A DNA stretch of 64,000 bases from Rutidosis leptorrhynchoides (taxonomy: Eukaryota > Streptophyta > Magnoliopsida > Asterales > Asteraceae), in NCBI RefSeq assembly GCF_046630445.1, contig NC_092341.1:6822001-6886000 (forward strand), given 5' to 3'. How positions within the stretch are numbered: position 1 is the first letter of the stretch; every line of letters starts with the position of its first letter. The position numbers and the translations under genes are program-made. Under the pieces are notes generated by a model that saw only the letters and a program-made list of their open reading frames with translations, ran no database searches and had not been told where the DNA came from. Below, one piece after another: positions 22,303-32,736 of this stretch.

Positions 22303-22838
22303 CACGTAAACATGCGAATAATATTTATATATGAAATGATAAAAATTTACTATTGAATGATGCAATTTTCAAATTTAAATTTTTACGTATTTAATCATTT
22401 TATTTTTATGATGTAATTTTTTTAATTTATAAGAAAAAAGCAATTAAATCAAAGATGTACAATCTGTAAAGTACAACGTACAACAATGTAACTTAAATAG
22501 TTAAATTGAAATTAATTCATTTACTATTCATATGAATAGTAAATGAAAGAAATTAATTAATTTACTATTCACATGAAAGCGACTTGATAGAAATAAGTTA
22601 CATAATATAACCCTAATATATTTGATAAATACAACTTTTTAAAATCTTTGAATTCAAAATTTATTATTATATTAGTATATTTTATTTTAATATTATTATA
22701 TTATTATATTATTATATTTAAATTAATATTATATTATATATCTTTGTCCAGTCAAAAACTAGGAAAACACATATTACGTGTACAAACTTTATAAACGAAC
22801 CTTTTTACAACTAATTTTATAAAGCTTAAGACCAAAAC

Positions 22839-22841
<3 letters not shown>

Positions 22842-22921
<80 letters not shown>
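22842..22921. repeat. (TA)n microsatellite inside the solo LTR
   Basis: About 80 bp of uninterrupted AT dinucleotides. Confidence 0.95.
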
Positions 22922-22924
<3 letters not shown>

Positions 22925-23141
22925 GTATAAAAATTAGAATTTTTATCCATATTTTTACCCGTCAATTATTAGCAAAAGAATATGAAATACCGGTCCGTAA
23001 AAACTGTCGGTAGAAATTGACAAAATGAATTCACATGTTTTTTTAAATTATTATTATATTATTACTTTATTACTTTATTATATTATATTTATATTATTAT
23101 ATTATTATATTTTATTTCAAAATTATTATATTATTATTTTA

Positions 23142-23144
<3 letters not shown>

Positions 23145-23204
<60 letters not shown>
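23145..23204. repeat. (TA)n microsatellite inside the solo LTR
   Basis: About 60 bp of AT dinucleotides following a degenerate ATT-rich tract. Confidence 0.95.
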
Positions 23205-23207
<3 letters not shown>

Positions 23208-23257
23208 TGATCGAAGACACATATCATTTTTTTTCATATATACACTCCCTAAGATTC

Positions 23258-23258
<1 letters not shown>

Positions 23259-23319
<61 letters not shown>
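23259..23319. repeat. (TTA)n microsatellite inside the solo LTR
   Basis: About 20 perfect ATT units. Confidence 0.95.
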
Positions 23320-23320
<1 letters not shown>

Positions 23321-24121
23321 GTAGTATTAGTATTATTACTACATAAAATACTACGACGGAGTTATGCTCGGGTGATTTTCAAAACGGGTTAAAGCTAAGG
23401 AATTCATGGGTATTAAATAAGGAGTTTATAGATATTGATCGGGGTTATTGTTCGTGAATCAAAGGTCAACCTTGCATTTAATATTTCCGTTGCGTCTGCA
23501 TACTTTTCCTACAATATTGAACCACAATATTGATATGTGAGTTTATAGATCCTTTTTTAATTGCTTTTGCAATCTATATATTTGGGCTGTGAATACATGC
23601 ACTTTATTTTAAACGCAATGGATACAAGTACATACTAAATTCTACACCGAGTTTGAACTGAAAATCCCTTAGCTTTGGTAACTAGTAACTGACGGTTATA
23701 AGAACTGGTGGGTGCGAGTAGTTATATATGGATCCATAGGGCTTGACATCCCCATTCGTTCCAGGTATAGAGACCCTTGCCTGAACTATAAAGCAGACGT
23801 ATGCTATTTGAGTTTAGTACACGTTGGTTTGCGTGTATTATACTTGTTGGTTGCATGTATGTTAAAATAGAGGTACTTATTATATATAAAATTAAAGTTT
23901 AGTTACCAGGGTGCTCAATCTTGTAGAATATTTTGATAAACGTTTCTGGATGAAACAACTGAAATCTTGTGATCCACCTTTATATACAGATTATGCGCAA
24001 CATTAAAACTATGAACTCACCAACCTTTGTGTTGACACTTTTAAGCATGTTTATTCTCAGGTTCCTAGAAGTCTTCCACTGTTTACTTATACGTTATACA
24101 AGCTATGTGCATGGAGTCATA

Positions 24122-24196
24122 CATGCTTTATTCGAGAAAACTTTGCATATGCTTTATTCGAGAAAACTTTTCATATGCTTTATTCGAGAAAACTTT
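24122..24196. repeat. 26-bp tandem repeat, 2.8 copies, inside the solo LTR
   Basis: The core ATGCTTTATTCGAGAAAACT recurs at 26-bp steps three times with near-identical sequence. Confidence 0.9.
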
Positions 24197-25014
24197 GTAT
24201 TCACAAAATCATCACCATGTAACTTATTTTGACTGTATTGTCAACGGATGTAGTATTGTAAACTATTGTTTACGGTGATTATCTATACGTAGAAATTATC
24301 AGATGTCAAAAACCTTAAATTTATATATTCATTTATGGTGTGCCTTTTCAAAAGAATGCAATGTTTACAAAACGTATCATAGAGAGGTCAAAACCTTACT
24401 ATGAAATCAATGAATAACGTACCGCGTCAATAGCGATTTTGACGGGTCGTTACAATAAGCACCTCGTACCTATAGACAAGACTAAAGGGCGTCCCTTTAG
24501 TAACCCGAATTTTTCCATGATTATATATTAATTGAAAACTATATTTGCTTGATTAAATGTTTCCAACATGTTAAGCAATCAAACTTGTTAAGACTTGATT
24601 ATTTGAAATGTGTTTCATGTAGACAATTGACCACCCAAGTTGACCGGCGATTCACGAACGTTAAAACTTGTAAAAACGACATGACGATATATATATAGAT
24701 ATACATATAGTTAACATGAGATTATGATAAGTAAGTATCTCTATATGTATATTAACAATGCGTTATATACATAAAAATGAGACTACTAAGTTAAGAAACT
24801 CGAAACGATATATATAACGATTATCGCTATTACAACGTCTTACTAAATACATATGTATCATATTAAGATATTGTTACACTATATTTAACATGATAAAATG
24901 ATAATTATATATATCATTAAGTATGTTAACAATGAACTACATATGTAAAACAAGACTACTAACTTAAGAATTTTGAAACGAGGCATATATGTAACGATTA
25001 TCGTTGTAACGACA

Positions 25015-25017
<3 letters not shown>

Positions 25018-25066
<49 letters not shown>
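25018..25066. repeat. (TA)n microsatellite inside the element 1 LTR
   Basis: About 48 bp of uninterrupted TA dinucleotides. Confidence 0.9.
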
Positions 25067-25067
<1 letters not shown>

Positions 25068-27146
25068 TATTAAGATATATTCATACATCATAATATCTTG
25101 ATAATATAATAATTTAACATCTCATTAGATATAATAAACAATGGGTTAACAACATTAAATGAGATCGTTAACTTAAAGGTTTCAAAACAACACTTACATG
25201 TAACGACTAACGATGACTTCACGACTCAGTTAAAATGTATATACATGTAGTGTATTTAGATGTATTAGTATACTTTTAAAAGACTTCAAGACACATATCA
25301 AAGTACTTCTACTTAACAAAAATGCTTACAATTGCATTCTCATTCATTTTCATCAACAATTCTACTCGTATGCAACCGTATTCATACTCGTACAATACCC
25401 AGCTCCTAGACGTATATACTATTTGTATACATACATAATAATTCAGCTCTTAGCAGCCCTAGACAGTCAACAAACATGTGGAACCAACAATTAGACAACT
25501 AGCATGACTTATGAGCAAGGAAACAAAAACAAGAACTCCTTTTAACCCCACTCACCTTCACCACTCACCACCTACTCCATTTCACTTCCAATTTTCTTCC
25601 CAATTCTCTCTCAAAACACATACACTCTTCCATGAATGTCTAAGTTACTATTTTTCCAGCAAAAATATCAAATACAAGCTTTGGTTATTACCTATAATCA
25701 TCATAAAAACAATTACTCAAGAACACATCAAGAACACTTCCAAGTTTACAAGTTTATTTTCAAGTTTCCTAATCCATTCCAAGCAATCATCTAAGATCAA
25801 GAAATCTTTGTTATTTACAGTAGGTTATCTTTCTAAATCAAGGTAATATTCATATTCAAGCTTTGGTTCAATTTCTATAACTATAACTATCTTAATTCGA
25901 GTAATAATCTTACTTGAACTTGTTTTTGTGTCATGCTTCTATTTCAAGAACTTCCAAGCCATCAAAGATCCTTTGAAGCTCAAGTTATTTTTTTCATCAT
26001 TTCCAGTAGGTTTACCTACTAAACTTGAGGTGGTAATGATGTTCATAACATCATTCGATTCATATATATAAAACTACCTTATTCGAAAGTTTAAACTTGT
26101 AATCACTAGAACATAGTTTAGTTAATTCTAAACTTGTTCGCAAACAAAAGTTAATCCTTCTAAATTAACTTTTAAAATCAACTAAACACATGTTCTATAT
26201 CTATATGATATGCTAACTTAATGATTTAAAACCTGAAAACACGAAAAACACCGTAAAACCGGATATACGCCGTCGTAGTAACACCGCGGGCTGTTTTGGG
26301 TTAGTTAATTAAAAACTATGATAAACTTTGATTTAAAAGTTGTTCTTATGGGAAAATGATTTTTCTTATGAACATGAAACTATATTCAAAAATCATGGTT
26401 AAACTCAAAGTGGAAGTATGTTTTCCAAAATGATCATCTAGACGTCGTTTTTTCGACTGAAATGACTACCTTTACAAAAATGACTTGTAACCTGTATTTA
26501 TGACTATAAGCTTATATTTTATCTGTTTAGATTCATAAACTTAAGTTCAATATGAAACCATAGCAACTTGAATCACTCAAAACGGATTTAAAACGAAGAA
26601 GTTATGGGTAAAACAAGATTGGATATTTTTTTTTGCTTGTTGTAACTACGTGAAAATTGGTAACGAATCTATATTAATCATATCCTAGCTAACTCATATT
26701 GTATTATACATGTATTCTATATATTATGTAATCTTGGGATACCATAGACACGTATGCAAATGTTTTGACATATCATATCGACCCATGTATATATATTATT
26801 TGGAACAACCATAGACACTCTATATGCAGTAATGTTGGAGTTAGCTATACAGGGTTGGGGTTGATTCCAAAAATATATATACTTTGAGTTGTGATCTAGC
26901 CTGAGACGTGTATACACTGGGTCGTGGATTGATTCAAGATAATATATATCGATTTTTTCTGTACATCTAACTGTGGATGCATTAGTGAGTCTGGACTTCG
27001 ACCGTGTTTGTTAGGATGCATTAGTGAGTCTGAACTTCGACCGTGTTTTTCTTCAAAAACGATTGCTTAACATTTTTTGTTGGAAACTATATATTATTAA
27101 CATATAAATATATTAATCTCTTAACGTGTTTGATATTGTGTGATAG

Positions 27147-27781
27147 ATGTTTACCTCTAGTACAAATCCCATCGACTCACCTAATAATAATGAAGAGTCG
27201 AATATACTTTGGGAAGATTCACAAATTCCCGAAGAGGAATCGAAAGAGGAGGAACTGGAAGAGGAGGAACCGGAAGAAGAGGAACCAGAAGAGGAGGAAC
27301 CGAAAGAGGAGGAACCGGAAGAAGAAGAGGTTCCGAAGGAAGAAATATTGATACCTACAGTAAATCGATTAAATAAAAGAAAACCCTCAACCAACGGACC
27401 AAAGTTAGTAATGGTCAATGGTGTTTCACAGAGGAAGTAAAATAATGGGAAGATTACCAATTTTTTGATGAATCGGATCCCAATGAGGATTCCGATGATG
27501 TTATAGAAATTACCTCGACCCAATTTAATAAAGCAAAAGAAAATAATAAGGGAAAAGGTATAAAAATAGAGAAACATGATTCCAACCCCGATGAGCTTTA
27601 TATGTATCGGCAACCTCCGTATTTCCTAAATTGTAACAATAACCCGGGAACCTCTAAACCACCAGGTTTTTCTAAACCATTGTGGAAAACGACGGCTCAT
27701 ATTAGAGGAACACCATATATCCCTAGAAAATTAGGAAAACGAACCAAGTCCGAAGAAGAAGAAATCAGTGATTCAGATTAG
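27147..27781 (+). other. Accessory ORF A of element 1: acidic low-complexity protein, broken
   Basis: The first open stretch starts at an ATG at 27147 (MFTSSTNPIDSPNNN) and soon enters repeats of E-E-E-E-P (27230-27335), a strongly acidic region built from GAGGAGGAACCG-type units. Downstream, still before 27781, sequence encoding PPYFLNCNNNPGTSKPPGFS and ending EEEEISDSD follows, probably part of the same original protein. No known domain is recognised. It lies between the LTR and the F-box gene in the same orientation. Function unknown; low complexity makes any homology call unsafe. Confidence 0.5.
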
Positions 27782-27904
27782 GGAGTTGTAAACATGTTGT
27801 GTATTATATGTATTGTAGTGTGCTTGTACTTTTATGTTCTATGTAAAACTTGCTTGTATTGTTTGTTAATTATCTTTTACGAATCTAATCCTTTTCTATT
27901 TTAC

Positions 27905-28611
27905 AGTATAAAAACAAAATAGACGTTAAGGGTAGACAACCGAATATTTTAGAAGACCTACCAGAGGATATGATTAAGGAAATCTTGTCTAGAGTCACTC
28001 AGAATTCATCAGCACATTTAGTTATGGCGAAATTTACTTGTCAAACATTTGAAAGACTTTCCAGAAATGCCTTAGTTTATAAAAGGCTTTCCTTTGATAG
28101 GTGGGGTATATCACATTGGGGAGACCGTAAGTTACGCCGTGTTTTCTTTAAAGCGTTAAATGCTGGGAACCCAAATGCAATTTTACGCTACAGGTTAAGA
28201 ACCTATTTTGACTCAACATATCCCAACATAGGATTTCGTGAGTTAGAAAGAGCTACTAACATGCAACATAAAGAAGCATGTTATACTTACGGGTTAGTGA
28301 TGTTCGCTTCTTACCAAAGTGAGAAAAATAACATCGGATTACAACTATTAAATGAAACATTCCCACAGGTGACAGATTCAGTAGTTGGGGGTGAGAAACA
28401 AGGTTTTTAAATTATTACGGGGTTGTTGGATATTACGAAACCCTCGTCCTTTTGACGACATTACAACATGATGCCTAGCCAATGGTCATAACGGTTGCTT
28501 TCCACAAGACCAAGGATGGGAAGTCGTCTTAGTAAAACCAGAATGCATGACTTATTTCTGGACTTATGAATTACGTGTCTTTATTTCTTTTGCTGAACAA
28601 CTTGCGTATTA
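27905..28611 (+). pseudogene. F-box protein gene (At2g35280-like) carried inside element 1, broken
   Basis: F-box proteins recruit substrates to SCF ubiquitin ligases through SKP1. After an AG acceptor-like TTTTACAG (ending 27904) the frame opens and gives NILEDLPEDMIKEILSRV, a good F-box start, then FTCQTFERLSRNALVYKRLSF. Next comes GNPNAILRYRLRTYFDS and ELERATNMQHKEACYTYGLV, which correspond to the SEL1-like repeat region after the F-box in plant At2g35280-type proteins (there AGNPEALYR...GHIEATYVYG, from memory). A C-terminal part, NGHNGCFPQDQGWEV to FAEQLAY, ends at 28611. It lies in the same orientation as gag and about 330 bp before it. It looks like a captured host gene rather than a retroelement protein. 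It is no longer intact in this copy. Confidence 0.75.
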
Positions 28612-28940
28612 ACTAGAATTGCCTTTATAGCTGCCGAGTAGCAAAGTTATTATGTGCTATATTTCATCCTATATGTATAATAGCGGTATTGTAAGTTTGT
28701 AAAATATTGTATAAGTTTGAACGCGAAATATTATTGTAATAAGTTTTTCATATAGAATCGTAGTAGTTGAATTGTATAATAGCTGCTAAGTATGAACTTA
28801 ACGGGTAGGTACTATCCTAATTAAAACTATAAAATGCTAATATGAAGAAAAAGCTTTTATAAATAAGTTCATATTATGCTATGAAATACTATAGACTACT
28901 CTTAAATTCTATATGATTAACTCAATTCTTTTGGCTATTT
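28612..28940 (+). other. Spacer between F-box gene and gag of element 1
   Basis: AT-rich leader-like DNA with no ORF. It ends TTTTTGAAGGAA directly before the gag ATG. Confidence 0.5.
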
Positions 28941-30723
28941 TTGAAGGAAATGGCACCGACGACTCGTCCGAACTTGAACATGAGTGAGGAAGACTTCCGT
29001 GTTTTCCTGGCTTCGAACATAGCCGCAATGCAAAATAACAAAAATAACTCTGGTTCTAGTAGTGGAACAAATTCCACAAGAAATCGTGTAGGATATTCCT
29101 ACAAAGAATTCACTGCCTGCAAACCTTTGGAATTTGATGGAATCGAGGGTCCAATTGGATTGAAACGGTGAACCGAGAAGGTTGAATTGGTGTTTGCCAT
29201 AAGTAAATGTACTTAAGAAGACAAAGTAAAGTACGCTACGCATACCTTCACAGGTACGGCGTTAACATGGTGGAATACCTATCCCGAGCAGGTAGGACAA
29301 GATGCTGCTTACGCACTACCGTGGTCAGCATTCAAGCAATTGATGAACGAGCAGTATCGTCCCAGAAACGAGGTCAATAAGCTCAAGGTAGAGCTTAGAG
29401 GATTACGTACGCAAGGTTTTGATATCACCACGTACGAACGACGATTCACAGAATTGTGCCTATTGTGTCCCAGAACGTTCGAAGACGAAGAATAGAAGAT
29501 CGACGCATTTGTAAAAGGGTTACCGGAAAGGATTCAAGAAGATGTGAGTTCACACGAGCCCGCCTCCATACAAAAGGCAAGTCGAATGGCTCACAAATTA
29601 GTGAACCAGATCGAAGGAAGGATTAAAGAGCAGGCGACCGAAGAGGCTAACATGAAACAAGTCAAGAGAAAGTGGGAAGAAACCAATGACAAGAGTCACC
29701 AATACAACAACAACAATCACAACAACAATCGCAATAACTATCCCAATAACCGCAACATCAATAGCAACAACAACTTCAACAAACGTCCCAACAACAACTA
29801 CAATAATCGTCCCAACAACAATAACAACAACAACAACAGCAGCAACAGCAACAATAACAATCCTAACAACAATCTCAATAACAACAATGGCAACAAAAAC
29901 CAAAAATAGCCATGCCAAAGATGTGAAAAGCGTCACCTGGGGTTCTGCACGACATTTTGCAACAAGTGTAAAAGAAATGGTCATAGCGCAAAGAAGTGCG
30001 AAATCTACGGACCAATGCATAACATAACTAAAAGAACAAATAATGTCGGAACAAATAACACCGCCCTAGTTTGTTTTGGATGTGGAAAACCGGGCCACTT
30101 TAGTAGAAATTGCCTGAATCAGGGGAATACTAATGGGCAGGGCCGCGGAAAAGTTTTCAATATTAATACGGCAGAAGCGCAGGAAGACCCGGAGCTTGTT
30201 ACGGGTACGTTTCTCCTTGACAATAAATCTGCTTATGTTTTATTTAATTCGGGTGATAGAAGCTATATGAGTAGAGATTTTTGTGCTAAACTAAGTTGCT
30301 CACCGACGCCCTTGGATAATAAATTTTTACTCGAATTAGCAAACGGTAAATTAATTACAGCAGATAATATATGTCGGAATCGAGAAATTAAACTGGTTAG
30401 CGAAACATCTAAGATTGACTTGATACCAGTAGAGTTAGGGAGTTTTGATGTGATAATCGTTATGGACTGGTTGAAAGAAGTGAAAGCGGAAATCATTTGT
30501 TACAAAAATGCAATTCGCATTATACGAGAAAAAGGAAAACCCTTAATGGTGTATGGAGAAAAGAGCAACGCGAAGTTAAATCTTATTAGTAACCTGAAGG
30601 CACAAAAACTAATAAGAAAAGGTTGCTATGCTGTGCTAGCACACGTTGAGAAAGTCAATTCCGAAGAAAAGAACATCAATGATGTTCCCGTCACAAAAGA
30701 ATTTCCCGATGTATTTCCGAAAG
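28941..30723 (+). other. Element 1 gag, zinc knuckles and protease region, broken
   Basis: Gag starts MAPTTRPNLNMSEEDFRVFL and includes the retrotransposon gag signature TALTWWNTY and YERRFTELC. A long Asn-rich stretch (29690-29910, AAC/CAA repeats) precedes CCHC zinc knuckles (CFGCGKPGHFSRNC at about 30079-30120). An aspartic-protease-like domain follows, ending IIVMDWL...EFPDVFPK. The reading continues in the same biological order at 39518 beyond element 2. The region has a few breaks. Confidence 0.85.
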
Positions 30724-32569
30724 TGTAACATCCCGTTTTTCCCGTACATGTCTAAAGGTACATACTTAATTATTGTACGCTTATAACTTGTGCATTTATG
30801 TGATTAAAGGACCTAAGTGTTAGTAATGGTGTAATTATATATATATATATATATATATATACAAATATGTGTGTGTATATATATATGTGTGTGTTTAGAA
30901 TATATGCATGTATAGGTATATGCATGAGTCTTTGTTGATGTTAAGGCTTGTGAGACTAAAAGATGAGGTTTAGACGTGCATAGGAAGCGTGAACAAAGTG
31001 TACAAGTTGGATAAATCGTTAAGTTGTGTAAAGTTGTCGAATGGCTCAGTTGAAAGCCATTGCCGCGCCACGGAAGCCTTTGTCGCGCCGCGACGTTAAA
31101 CGCAAAGCAAAGTCAGGAGGCATATTAAGAAGGGTCGAGTTTCCCTTTATATGTCGCGCCGCGGAGAAGAGGGTCGCGCCGCGACAAATAACTAGAATCT
31201 GAGTCAGGAATGATTTAAGAAAGCTCGTAAAATACGTTAATTACCGCGCCACGACAATTGGTGCCGCGCCGCGACCCACTGGGCAAACTGGTTCCAGATT
31301 TTTGTTTTAAAATAAGTGGTTCAAGGACAAAATCATCTTTTCGCGTATAGATCTAATGGAGACTTTAAGTCTCAGCCACTTATCCTCTATTATTGATTTC
31401 TTTTTCATTTTCTTTCTCTAATTACTCTCAAAACTTAAAAACCCAATTGATTTCAAGTAAGATTTGAGGGTGGAGATTTGTGAATCAAACCTTGGAGCAA
31501 GAATTAAAGTTGTTCTCCTTGTTCTTAGCTACAAGAGGATAGTGTTGGTAAGTCCTAACTCCATATTTTGAGTTTTAATTAGTTTATGCTAGGGTTTGGT
31601 TCATTTGGAACTTGTAAGACCCATTTGGGGGTAATATGGGTGGATTTTGGGTTATGTGATAAAAGGAAACCCTAAATAGCCATAATCTAGGGTTTGGTCT
31701 TATGATTTGGGGTTGTAAGTGTTAAATGGTGTTTTTAGTCACTAATGCACTTGTAATTGAAGGAAGAATTGTAAATGGGTCATGTTTGACTAAAATTGTA
31801 AGTTTAAGTATTAAAGTGGGTCAAGAGAGTAATGTTGACCTAGTTTGGGCGAAATGGGTATGAATTACCCTAAGTTAGTTAATGTTTGTAGACTTTAAAT
31901 CACTAGCTTTAGTGATTTAATATGCGTTAGTTAATGTTAGTCGCAGTGTTCAAGACATCACCCGTGGGATTAGTGATTACGTGGTGTTTAAGTAACACTA
32001 ATGGATGTTATGAACTATGACGGTCTTTTACGAGTACCGTTCCCTTGTACGATTGGTTAACGATGGTTGTGTGAATTCGTATCTAGCATAATTGAATTGT
32101 GAACTGCATGCTATTGTTGTTGCTAGCTTCTTGTGAATTGTGGATAGTAGTTTATGTTTGATGTTTGCATAGTTATCGAATTGATAGCTTGTATGCGGTA
32201 TGGTAAGTGATTGCAAGTAAGTAGGTTATATATGAACATGTATAATTGTTGCATTCACTAAGCGTTAGCTTACTCCTCTCGTTGTTTATCTTTTTAGATG
32301 CAGGTGCGGATAGGGGAAAAGGGATTGTTGGGCACTAGGTGTCCTTTGATGGTATTTCGTTGGAGCTTTTGGAAGTTGGCCTAACGTTTTGGGTAGTTTA
32401 GTCCCAAACCATGCTCGAAGTGTCGTTTGGATTATAAACTATCATTTGTAGTGGGTCGAACGTGTATTGAACTTAATTAATGGCCTTCGTGCCTTGTAAA
32501 CATTTAAATTGTGGTACGTTTTAAATGGAACTTGTGGAATGGTTTACATATTTAATTGGCAAGTTAATG
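30724..32569 (+). repeat. 5' LTR of element 2
   Basis: Matches 37177-39466 of the 3' LTR in blocks. It contains a (TA)n tract (30837-30862), three pairs of GC-rich near-palindromic boxes (31062-31275) and a GTAAGT...TGCAG pair that could bound a leader intron. The exact right end is uncertain because the two LTRs part company after TTTAATTGG. Confidence 0.85.
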
Positions 32570-32736
32570 CGAGATGCTCGCGTAGCAATGACCAGCTACC
32601 ATTGTTATGGGTGCAAATCATGTCAAACGAGCGATGTACGACGATTGTGGAGCAAGGTGGAGCGGTATGATGAATATGTGTATATGTGCGTGTCATGTCT
32701 TTTCATTCGTTGTTTAACCTCTCTCCTTTTATAGAA

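Larger units (their letters stand above)
22086..24454. mobile_element. Solo LTR (Ty3/gypsy, Tekay-like), 2369 bp
   Basis: It begins TGTGATGACCCGGAAAATTTTGAC and ends TTTTGACGGGTCGTTACA, i.e. TG...CA, flanked by perfect 5-bp target duplications ATAAG (22081-22085 and 24455-24459). It has no internal region or coding sequence, so it is the product of LTR-LTR recombination. It contains three microsatellites and a 26-bp tandem repeat. Its left part resembles the start of the LTR at 24498 (CGATTCACGAACGT), so the two belong to related families. Confidence 0.9.
21700..24497 (-). mobile_element. Ty3/gypsy Tat-type element, integrase C-terminal fragment, split by a solo LTR
   Basis: On the minus strand the right-hand piece (24497-24455) encodes the beginning of TPFSLVYRYEVLIPAE-like sequence. 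The left-hand piece (22085-about 21710) continues with KYYNQRLRERTFRPGDYV, NNNASRVEDVGKLGPNWEGP and ALGNGAY, matching the integrase C-terminal region of Tat/Ogre-group gypsy elements as I remember them. The piece ends near 21709. It is interrupted by a solo LTR at 22086-24454 and truncated on the right where element 1 begins. Broken remnant; its remaining part may lie beyond the right edge of the window. Confidence 0.8.

Noticed and set aside
23025-23210. Tyr/Ile-rich plus-strand frame
   Set aside because: Encoded by TAT/ATA microsatellite inside the solo LTR.
29598-30020. Minus-strand frame rich in Val and Ile, resembling a membrane protein
   Set aside because: It is the reverse of the Asn-rich AAC/CAA repeat in the element 1 gag, so the hydrophobicity is an artefact.
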